64,000 bases of DNA from Zygnema cylindricum (taxonomy: Eukaryota > Streptophyta > Zygnematophyceae > Zygnematales > Zygnemataceae): assembly GCA_037447655.1 (NCBI GenBank), contig JBBHKE010002431.1, positions 37,641-101,640 of the forward strand, read 5' to 3'. Numbering within the stretch: position 1 is the stretch's first letter; each line of letters opens with the position of its first letter. Both the position numbers and the translations under genes were made by a program. The notes under the pieces were generated by a model. It had not been told where the DNA came from, made no database searches, and saw only the letters and a list, made by a program, of their open reading frames with translations. This document shows positions 49,101 through 61,100 of the stretch, piece after piece.

Positions 49101-52100
49101 ATGCTGTTGAAATACACTTAATGCGTTCTAAAACTACTTGTTGTTTTCTACACTACTTTTGGAGTCCTAATTGCTACGCTATAAGTCTAGTACTTTGGTT
49201 TAGCGTTGTGTACTTTATTTAGTGGAATGTACATACCTTTATTATAATTGTTGATTCTTACATAGGAATCTTTTGAGACTTAGATTCCTCTTACCGTAGC
49301 TAGATGTACCTTCCTAAGTTAGACTTTAGATTAGATGTACCTTTAAAGCAGTTTGTGGCTACCTCTTAATCCGTCTTACTATAAGGCTACCTTGTTTTGT
49401 TATGTAAAATTACTTAATCAAAATGACACTCAAACGACGAACCTCACACTTATTCCCTTGTTTGCCTTTACTCCTTTTCTTGTCTTTTGTCATATCTTGG
49501 CCTTTTCTACTACTTCGGCCTATCTTTGATATTTTGTCATATTAAGTCTTTTTCGGCCTTTTATGGCCTCTCATTCAATAGGTTATGGGCCTAGCCCTTC
49601 GTCTGTCTCAAACTCTGTCCCGAAATTTCAGGGCGAAAAATTCTATGACTGGAAATTCCAAATTTAACACTTGCTTTCTTTTGAAAAGATATGGGGACAC
49701 AATAATGGCACTCTCACGTTGTCACATTGCCTATCGACGCCTCTCATGTGACTTTTGCTTCTGTTCAAACAGCTATCGCTTCATGGATTGAAAAAGATTC
49801 TATCGCGCTATCGCGTCTCGTCTTTTTTTTGGACGGCCAGATTACGAATCGGATCCGCGCTGCAACTACTTTGCATGAGGCGTGGCACATTCTTTGTCGC
49901 GCCTATGATACCAACACTTGGCCACTTCGCTTGGCGCTACGTCGCCAATTCAACAGTGCTCAAAAGGAAAAATCTGAATCCATGCTTGTATTTATTCAAC
50001 GAATTGAATCATTAGCTGGACGACATAAGTGTATTAATTACACAATCACTCATAAAGATCTCATAAGTACAATTTTGGGAGGATTACCTTTGTCATTTGA
50101 CTCTTTTTCAAGTACAATCAGTACTGATGCTTCCACGGTCACATTGTCAAATCTCACTAATCATTTATTACACGGAGAGACGCGTCTAAATCTTAACAAA
50201 CTTGTCATTATTACTGAAGGTTCGGCATTTATTGTCTCTTCCCCCTAGAAATCTCCAATGATTGCACGATCTCATGTTTTTTGCAAATATTGCAAGGAGC
50301 GTGACCACGTCATTGGCGCGTGCCCTGCATTGATGAGGAAACGTGAAAAAGACCGTACAGCTGGGGGACAGCGAAAACTTCCTCCAACAAACCCAAATCC
50401 GCAGTCCTTGTCGTATCCCCATGCCTACCCACCGCCACCTGGTCATATAGCGCACCCGACTGTCGACTTAAATTTGTCGTACAGCCCACGGTCATCGTGG
50501 TACCCTCCTCCTAATTATTATTATCCTCCTCCTAACCCACCGGTTTCCCCCTTTCCTAACTATCTTTCACCAACCACCAAAAATGTTGGATCTGCGTCAC
50601 CAGCAGTTGTACCTGTCCCAAATATACCTTCCCCACTTTCATCCGTGGAATATGGGTACGCTTTCTCGCAATCAGGTAACATTTCTGATTGGCTAATTGA
50701 TTATGGCGCCTCTCATCACATGTGTTGTCAACGTGATATAATGTTAAATATTGTTCCCCTTGATATTCCATTACGCATTTTTTTGGGAAACAATATGATT
50801 CTAACTTCCACTCTCGTTTGACAGGTGCATATTAATTCCTGTTCGCACGCCTCTCGTCCAATAATCTTGGACAAGGTCTATTTCGTACCTGACCTCAAAA
50901 AAAATCTTTTTTCAGCTAGTTTGGCATTACGCCATGGAAGTATCGGTGTTATCACTGAATCTAACGTTCTATTCTTTTCTTCTAATAGGGATCTAATTGG
51001 TAGTTGCAGTAGGATGGGCAACTTATATCTTTTAATTTTTTTAATGATATTGCTCATGCTTCTTTAGCTCATTCTCCCTCTTCTTCCTCTTTTCTTACAT
51101 GGCATCTTCGATACGGCCATCTTAATGGTGCCAGCCTAGGTTCCCTTGGAAAATGGCTTGTAGTGGGCATCGACAAATTTAATGAAACAAAAATTGACTT
51201 TTGTCATGGTTGTATTCTTGGAAAAATGCCTTGTTTACCTTTTCCTTCTTCTTCTTCTCGCTCTTTGGCTCCTCTTGATCTCATTCATAGTGATGTATGT
51301 GGTCCTATTCCAATTCCTAGCCTTAGTGGCGCGTCCTTTTTTCTCACTTTTATTGATGATTTTTCTCGCTTTACATACGTTTATTTTATGCAACAAAATC
51401 CGAAGTTTTTACCCATTTTAAACATTTTAATGCACTTGTGGAAAATCATTTGTCATCTCGCAACAAAACCATTTGCACGGATAATGGGGAGGGATTTGTT
51501 TCAAATGAGTTTTCCGAGTTTTTACTAACACATGGCATTATTCATCACAAAACTTCTCACCATTCTCCACAACAAAATGGAGATGCCGAACGTTTAAATC
51601 GCACTCTCATTGACATGTCTCGCTCTCTTCTTCATTTTGCTTCCTTACATTATCATTTTTGGGAAGAGACCTTACTAACTTCTTCTTATATTCAAAATCG
51701 CTCTCCTACCTCTTCTCTCTCTAACAAAACTCCTTTTGAAGCATGGCGTGGCATGAAACCCGATATTTCTCATTTTCACATATTTCGGTGGGAAGCATAT
51801 TTCAAAATCTTTTTCCCTTCAAATGGAAAATTAGGTCCTCGAGCTATGCGCGGTATCTTTGTAGAATATTCCTTGAATTCCAAGGCATATCGTATTTGGT
51901 GCCCCTCTTTCCCACAGAATTGTCATTACTCGAGACATTATTTTTCATGAGACTCCTCTTATTCGTACGCTTATACCCGATTTTCTCCTCTCTCCTCTAC
52001 CTAGTTTATTTCCTCCATACAAAACTTTCCCCTCTAATTCTATTACTACCTTACTTACGCCCCCTTTCATCCCTCACGTTTCTCCTATTTCTACAATTTT

Positions 52101-55100
52101 TTCGTCTTCCACATATTCTGTTCCTTCCTCTTATTCCGTCGATGAATTTTCCTTGGGACATCACGCGATTTTCGGAGATCCACCTCCAACTTTACGATCT
52201 GTTACTAGTGACGCGATTGTCCTTAATACGCCAACTGTTTTTGTAGCATGTGACGCGACGGTCTTTCCCTCGAAAAAATTGTTTACAAGTCCTTAAGAAG
52301 TTACGTCGCCGGCACGTGTGGAGCGTAATTCGATTTTTACACGTCCTTTGGAAATTTTGTCGCCGGCACATATAGAGCGTAATTCGGTCATTATTAGGCC
52401 GTTAACGCCACCGAACAAACAACTTGCCGTACGTCAAAGTACGCACCTTTTACAACCAACGAGGAAAATTCTGGAAAATCTTGCTCACGCCAACCTTGCC
52501 GACGTCAAAGATCCTCCAACATTAAATGTTGCTTTGAAACAACGTGATGCTTACATGTGGCGGCTCGTTGCTACACAAGAGTACGACGCATTAATGATGA
52601 ACAACACCTGGACGCTGTGTACTCTTCCATCAAATCGTCGTGCAATTGGTTCCAAGTGGGTTTTCAAGATCAAACTGCAAGCAAATGGTAAGATCGACCG
52701 TTACAAAGCACGTCTCATCGCCAACAGTTACTTAAAGATAAAGGGCGTTGACTAAAACGAGACTTTTGCCCCAGTAGCGAAGTTTGACTCCATCCGTACG
52801 ATTTTGTCTCTTCCAGCTCCTCATGATTGGGAATTATAACAACTTGACGTCAAAACTACTTTTTCTTCATGGTAGTGTCGTAGAATATATTTTTATGGAA
52901 CAACCACCTGGTTACGTTGTCCTTGGTACCGAAACCCTTGTTTGTCATTTACGTAAGTCCATTTATGGTCTTAAACAAGCACCTAAAGTTTGGCGTCAAA
53001 CCCTTGTCGCAGCATTAATTAAAGAAGGTTTTAGGGAAATCAGTGCAGATCTTGAAATTTATATTTGAGGTACTCGTGACCAGTTAATCATTATTCTTGT
53101 TTACGTAGATGATTTAATTATCGCAGGTTTTAGTAAGTCCTCTATTCATCAAGTCAAAGGCATTCTCTCGTCCTATTAGCCTATAACCGATTTAGATGAT
53201 CTTGACTATTGCTTAGGCATCACTATTTTACGTTAAAGGTCTACACGCATTTTACAAATGAGTCAAGAGCACATTCTTGATCTTCTTGAGCATTTTGACA
53301 TGTCCGATTGTAATTTGGTGCCTACTCCCCTTGATCCCAATACCACTCTAACCAAAGTATCCTCCGATGGGAATGCCCAAGGAGATATAAGCTCATTCTA
53401 TCAGTCGATTGTAGGAAAATTAATGTATGCTATGCTTGGTAAATATGTGTCGTCGTTTGTCTTTTATCTCAATTTTCGCATTGTGTCACTCAAACTCATA
53501 TCCAAGCCGCCAAGCGTGTCCTTCGATACCTTCAAGGAATAAAACATCTTCACCTCACTTTTTCCCATCCTTCTCCTCCCTCACCTTCCTCCACTTGCTT
53601 TTTTCCGGACACTTCGATTATTGGATTTTGCGTTGCGGATTGGGGAAATCAACCCGACAATCGATGTTCCATTTCCGGTGTATTTTTTTCTTTAGGTGGT
53701 GGACTCGTCTCTTGTTCTTCCCGAAAACAAACCATGGTTGCTCTTTCCTCGACGGAGGCGGAATATATGGCGGGCACTACCGCCACAAAATCAACGATTT
53801 GGTTTCGACGCCTTCTTTCCGATCTTTCTTTTCCTCCATCTTCTCCCACCTCCATTTTTTGTGACTCTCAAGGGGCATTGGCTCTTATAAAAAATCATAT
53901 CCATCATACACGCCCAAAACACATTGACATTTAATTTCATTTTACGTGTGATAAAATCCTTGATGGCAATGTTTCTTTCTCTCATTGTTCCTCCAGCACT
54001 CAACTTGCCGATTTTCTCACTAAACCTCTTCCTCGTCCTTTATTTCATCATCACATTTACTTTGCCGGTTTTCTTGACTAAACATGCTTTAATCGAGAGG
54101 GGGTGTTGTAATACACAATGCATTCTAAAACTACTTGTTGTTTTCTACACTTCTTTTGGAGTCCTACTTGCTACGCTATAAGTCTAGTACTTTGGTTTAG
54201 CGTTGTGTACTTTATTTAGTGGAATGTACATACCTTTATTAGAATTGATGATTCTTACGTAGGAATCTTTTTAGACCTAGATTTTTTTTACCGAAGCTAG
54301 ATCTACCTTCCTAAGTTAGACTTTATATTAGATGTACCTTTAAAGCTGTTTCCGGCTACCTCTTAATCCGTCTTACTATAAGACTACCTTGTTTCGTTAT
54401 GTAAAATTACTTAAACAAAAAGACACTCAAATGACGAACCTCTCACTTATTCCCTTGTTCGTCATTACTCCTTTTCTTGTCTTTTGTCATATCTTGGCCT
54501 TTTCTACTACTTCGGCCTATCTTTGATATTTTGTCATATTAAGTCTTTTTCGGCCTTTTATGGCCTCTCATTCAATAAATGCTACACCGTGAATCGTGTA
54601 ACGTCACATTTTTTTTTGTCACACGTTTTTGGAGTGCACATTCACATACGCGCTTGACTGTGTTAACTTTTTATTGTACTTAAGTACAAAATGGTATGCA
54701 ACTGAACCGTCCGGGTGCCACACTATTTAAAACGACACTCTATTACAGTTATTAATCCTAATATGAAAGTACTTCAATTAACGTTAAAAACATTTTAGAA
54801 TTACTAACTCTATTTAAGTATTTGGGTCAAAATTTGGTGGCACTCAATGACTGTTATTAACGCTAATAGCCATTCATTGTGTACCCCCGTACTCCAACCC
54901 AAAGAAGAAGCGACAAGTGCAAATGTGTGCCACCCAGAAACCTCCAAAAAACTTGGCACCTATCGACTTAAAATAGTAGAACATTATATTTAGAGGAAGA
55001 ATCCAAAAAGCTCACAAATCCGAAAGTACTACAACAAAAAAAGAAGTACGGAACGGACAAGTACTAGACGCTAAACCAAATCTTTATAAAAATTATAGAC

Positions 55101-58100
55101 CTTTGGTTGTCCATTTGAAACTCATTAAATAGGCCGACTTTCTGTTCATCTGCACACCCGTAAACGGCATGTCCCTTGGCCGACGTCACCAAACGGGTAA
55201 CTTTGTCCCCCTCGGCCTACGTCGGCAAACAGTTAGCTTTGTCTCTCTGCTAACGTCAGCAAACGGGTAACTTTCAAAGCACTCCCTCTGCAATTGTTCT
55301 TGACCGTCAAATCTTGGGTGTTCGATCTTGTCAATGACTAAAGATATTGACACCACGTGCACTTAAGAGTTTTTAGCCGTCAATCCTTCGTTCGTGACCG
55401 TCCAATTATAGGCTGCTGGTAGTTCAAAAGCTAGCCGTCTTTTTCAACAAGTACGACATCCTGTCGCAAATTTTTCGCTCGATTTCCAGTCAATCGTTGT
55501 GCTGATTTGGGTTGCGTATACAAAAATCCATACGGACAACTTGAATACTACAACAATACTAAGACATTTTGATAAACAGGACACGGTCTATGCGCATGAT
55601 AAAAGGGTATAATAAACGGGCATGATAAAACAGGACACGGTCCATGCCCGTGTAACGGGCGTTGATTTACCAGTATATAAAAACGACACTTAAGGGTGAA
55701 CCTCCATCAGGCAAAAAGTGAGGTTCATTACTATAAAAATTGCATTTGTGTACAGATCCAACTAATTTTCGTACATGGCTGTACTATTTTTTTATTTTTT
55801 TTTATAAAACATCATTACTAGAGATTCCAAAAGAATCTCCAAAGTTTTGGGCGACAACGTCGACCGTTCGATTATATGTTTTCGAAGCAAGCGGTCACTT
55901 CGTTCAGTGATTAGCTAGTCTCCTCAGGGAGGAAACTAGCTAATCACTAGACGTGTAAAATGTTTACTCGTGGAAAGGTCACGTACGAGCTGCGCCCCTT
56001 CGGACATATGCCAAGCGCCTTGGAACAAGCAAAAATCAAATCCTAAGGAAAACCACGTGAAAATCTTTGTCGAAGAATGTGCCGTGATGCCTCCTCCACC
56101 ATCCGTTGACATCCGCAATTTGCGGCTCCACGACAAAACACGATCAACAAAACAACGATGTAAAGGACAAAACACGAACGTACACATTGTACATTCACGT
56201 AGTTTAATTTTGCTACTGGCTCTACGGATACGAATTCAGATATTGTGCTTTTGGAATCTTTGACATGCTTGCCGTCAGGTTATGAACCTACAAGTACTTA
56301 ATAGATTCTTTGTTGACACGACGTGATGGAGAAGTGAACCAAATAATAGCACTAGTAAACGTATCAATATGATTACTGTCGGCGCTTGATGGAGAAGATG
56401 CCTAAATCGAACATGAAATTAACGGCGCGAAATCGACCTAAGTCCGCGGCCAACCGATCCCCCAATAATATTCAACCGATCCCCCAGCAGTATTCAAAAA
56501 GCACTACAACCTATCCAACACGGCTCATGAAACGAGCGGCAATAAAATACCGCACATGCTATAACGAGAGATCACTACAAACCTATACTAATGAAACCGT
56601 ACAATTAACTATTGAACCGTGCACTCAATAGAATGTCGAACCGGAGGTGAATAAACGCTCATTATAGACTTGAACCAACAACATAACTAGGAAGATTTTA
56701 TTTCCGAAAACGTGATTCTAAGACTATCAAAGTATACAATTTTAAGGCTATCAAAGTATACAATTGTAAGCTATCAAAGTATACGATTGTAATTGAAGAG
56801 ATTTGATGACCATCAAAGGTAAAAAACCAATTTCCCAAAGGACTAAAGAGCACAACAAAAGTTGTTTAACAGCCTAAAGGAGAAAGTAAGAAAAACAGAA
56901 AGTAAGCCAGACAAACACTACAAACTACCCTATACACTAAAGCTTTATACTATGCCACTCTAAAGGTAAAAAAATACGAATGTTAGACTATATACAACAA
57001 TAAGCCCACAGGTAAGTCGCGAAATCCTTAACCATCATTCAGAAGGCATTTTGTCGAATAAAGGCCAAAGCTTAGGAACGTTGATGGGCGATAATAATAC
57101 CTTGTTGGTAGAAAGGAGACAAGAGAGTTGGAGAATAGTTGGTAGGTTTTCTAACTTCAAGAGATTGTTAAGCACAGTCACGTAAAATTATGTTGAAACA
57201 AGAGTCCAAGGTCTTAAATATCTCTAAAGCAAATGGTGTGAAACTATTTTCTCAGCCTAGGTGCACGTAGTCACATTCTTTCAATCCATCCCATCTTGAA
57301 CTGTTACACAAGTATCTAATGTTACACATGAGGAAAAATCAAATCGTATAGGGTTTGAGAGGACTACATCACCTAATATTCTCGTCGCTCCAAGTACAAG
57401 CACAAGATCCACACAAATGCCTCGTGTACCCTCAAGTGATATCGTGGTGGGAGTATGTGACTCCTCGTGTTTGACTGTGTATCTTGTTTCACAAACCACA
57501 ACAACAGTTACATCTCGAACCATGTTGTGTACTGTTGATCCCTCCCCACCGTCGGAGCAACAAAACAAATGGACCTCTTGCTCCTTTGTAAGTTAACCAC
57601 AAATGCAACAAGGCTTGCCTAAAAGCCAAATGTGAGGCAAGCTAAATCGTAAGTGAAGCACAACAAAAAATTGAACGGAAGATAAAAGAAGTCGAGTCAA
57701 AGTTGGTGTAGCAACAAGCCAAACACGATTATGAGGCCCCAAAAAAGGTTGGAGTCAACCTTAGAGCTTTTACTGATGGAATAGCCGCTAGAAGTTCCTT
57801 AAATTCTATAGCAAATACCTTATCATGATAAATTGTTGCACACGTGAGTGACTTCCAACTATGAGAGAATTGAACCCATAAACTTTTGCTTAGGCCTCGT
57901 AAAAACAATCGAGTGGAGAATAACCTTTGTTTATTTAACAAAAAGCGCTCGTCGTTGTGAGAAACTACATGAGCTAAAATATTAGAATTGTCCACTAAAA
58001 ACCTTAAAATAACAAAAGATAGCACGAAATCCCTACTCCAAAGGTAAGCGATTAGCACTAAAGTGGATGAAAGACACAAACTAAAACCCTTGCAAGAGAC

Positions 58101-61100
58101 TAGTAAAGCTTATTGTTTAGGAGCTCAATCATACCATCGTTGACAAGCTGATGTAGAATCCTAAGAGGCGAATTTCAAATCGGAAAGGGAGGAAAGGAAG
58201 GAAGAGTTGGGAGGTAAAGTGCGCATCAACTACAATAGTCGTTGGGCAAAACAATGAGTGAAGCTACCAAACGCCAATTATGAATATGGATATTTGGGAA
58301 AGTCTTCACAGTGGGAAAGGTCATCCAATAAGGTGTCTTTAACAAATTGTTTAACGAAATCAAAGGCTCCTATGGGAAAACTTAAAGTAGTTATACCCTC
58401 TTAAATATTGATAAAGCAAAATCTAAAAAAGGAGAGGGAATTCTAGTGATAGACCAACAAGGCTCCATATGACATATTTAGTGACTTTAACGAAAAAGTG
58501 TATCTTAGAAAGTTTCTCTACAAAGTAGTGAAATACAAGACCAATGATATGACTATCGTTAGTAAGAAAAGGGAAAAAACAACTTTAAAAAGGGGTAGCT
58601 GATACTCTTGCTAGTGAGTCGGATCAAATAAAAAGGATCCTAAAGGGTCGCCTTCATAAGTACTACTTAACGATTCTAAAGTAGTCTCGTCCCCCTATGG
58701 CCCTCCGATTGGGTAAAATAAGTTACGGGATTTGGAGTAAAAATCATTGTGAAAAAAGATAATTTGATAAATGCAAGACGGGGCATGTAAGAGTTCATGA
58801 AAAATGGGTTTACAATCGATTATGCTAAATTCATTGGCAATGTCAACTAAGAGAAACACTAAATCCAGATGCAAGTCAAAAAAATTCTGTAAACCGTGGA
58901 CAACCACCTCAAAACCTCCTCGCGTTTCGACACCAATTTGTTGTGGAGAAAAAACATCATGAAAAGCCCTTTAAAGTTGTTGACAAATTTATCTCAATAC
59001 AAGACAATATAAGAATTCCCACAAGGCAATCGGACGAACATCATTAGCAGGCTTCAAGACAACAATAAGACGCTTCATTCCCAAAGTGGAACAATAGTTG
59101 GTGGCACGTGCCCTCAAGCCAACCGATAAGCCACTATGGACAACAAATTAAAATTTTGCGATGGATTTTGTAGAGAGAAATGTCGCGAAAACGCTCACAA
59201 ATCATCCGAGAGTCTAGCACTTGGGAGAAGAGGGGACGTTACTAAAGTTGTACCAAAGATACCTTGCTCAAAATAAAAGGGTTTGCGAGGTTTATATAAG
59301 TCAAAAACGGGCAGAACATCATCAAGTGTTGCAAGGTGAATGGCTCGTAGGGTTCGATATTGACATCGTGGTTGGGGACGGTGTTAAAGCTCGTAGTGCA
59401 CGGGCAACACGGAAGAGCTCAACACATTAACCAAGGTGTAGGTCATATCACATGTGGGCTGTGGAGGCATGAAGTGGATCTTGGCGACGTGGAAGCGTCA
59501 CAAAAATGCTAACAACACCACTATCGTTTTTTTGTTGAAAAGATAACCAATCCCTACACGTAAACGGTGACGTCATGCACGTGTCCCCTACGCTTTGATA
59601 AAACCCCCACTTGGAGGAAAGACCAAAATTCAAAAGGGAAATAAAAGAAAAAGATGCCATATAGCCAGATTGTTGATGTCGTCGGCTAAAAGCCCAAGTG
59701 GGAACCTTAGAGCAGCTTGAACGATTTCGCGAAGATGAAGAGGAAAACAGGTGTAAAGCCGTGATGTGAGGTTTTCTAATTGGTATCACCCCATAATATG
59801 AAGATTGCGTACAAAATCCCAATGGTGATGACAAGGGTGGCGAGTAGTGATGGAAGGCCCGTCTTGGGCATTGGAAGGAGTTCGTGGGACACGCTTTTAC
59901 ATGTTCAGCTATAATAGCATGCACAACGTAAGGCTTCCTACAATGTAGAGAAGAAAGCCCACATGTAGGAAAACTAAAATAAGGCTGACAAATGATGGAG
60001 AGCGAGGAAAAGCGTGGACTGAATGTGGAGGCGCATATACAAAGACCCCAGAGGAAGGTATGATGTGTGAGTGAGAAGGATTGGGCAACGGAATTGGTAG
60101 ATATGGGGGACTTTAGAGTGGGTCAGTAAGTAGAGGGGTTGAATGGGTGTCTAGTGTAGGTGGAGGAAGAGGAGGGTCTTAAAGGAAGGACAAAGACAAA
60201 GCTTTGGATAACTCTAGACAATGAAGTGCGCAATACCAAGCTGTAGATGAGGGTAGGGGATGGTTTTTCTCAGATTGGGGCGATGGAATGGCAGCTGAGG
60301 GAGCATTTGGGTGAAAGGGTTGGGGTGAGGGTGCGACGGTTGGTGGCAAAGAAGACGATTCGGGAGGGTGAGAGAGCCCTAGGTAGTTAGCCCGTAGTAG
60401 CAGATGCGTGGGAGATGACGCGGAAAGAGAATGTGATGCTCGTCGTTTATGTGAGGCCATAAGAAATTATGTGGTTGGAAAAGAAGATACTTAACCAAAA
60501 AAATCCCTTAACAGGCATAAAAATCATGCCAAATGTCCTCAAATGTGCTTGGCTCACAAAGATCTCGTCTAACCGCGCAATTTAAAAGATTAAAAAACAA
60601 AAAGTGGAAATCCCTCAACCTGAACTCTTAACCCTGAACCCAATAAATGACAACACACTAAATAATATGTACCCAAAAAATACATAAAGACCGTACAAAA
60701 TGATAAACATATAGAATACTAACGCACGAACCTTAAGAAATATTCTTGGACGCGTAAAATGAAACGAAATAAACTTCGCTCAACTTTGGCCCACCTATCA
60801 ATTCGCACAATATCAATCGAGCATTGCTACCCAACAGAAGAATAGCAATAAAAGGGCTTCCCTGTTGAAAGAGGGTTTGTTGTGTAAATGAAATTGAGAT
60901 GTGGCTCAAAGCCACGCCATACGTACGTTGATTTTCTTCCGTAATATGCGGGAGAACTTATCATTGGCGAGTTAAGAGGTCGACCAGAAAAAATATTATA
61001 AAAAAAACACTCAAACCACCTCGAGTGGCTTTTGGTGGTCATGAATCTGCGAGGATTTGGGATTTCTTCATGTTTTCCTACAAGGTAAGGCAGTTCACTA

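Larger units (their letters stand above)
49105..54577 (+). mobile_element. Copia-3: full-length Ty1/copia retrotransposon, inactivated
   Basis: 5473 bp with LTRs of 476 bp (49105-49580) and 474 bp (54104-54577) that differ at only a few percent of positions by eye, flanked by AATGC duplications (49100-49104 and 54578-54582). The primer site is at 49581 and the polypurine tract AATCGAGAGGGGG at 54091-54103. Domain order is Gag, zinc knuckle, protease, integrase, RT, RNase H. At least four stops and several frameshifts disable it. The youngest-looking element in the window and antisense to gene B. Confidence 0.95.
48852..54881. mobile_element. TIR element carrying the Copia-3 insertion
   Basis: Left end CACCGTGAATCGCTATTAGC after TA (48850-48851). 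The right end reverse-complements to CACAATGAATGGCTATTAGC and is followed by TA (54882-54883). Without Copia-3 and one target copy the element is about 550 bp. A further CACCGTGAATCG end lies at 54585, so two related elements may be overlapped here. Same family as 42299-42515. Confidence 0.6.
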
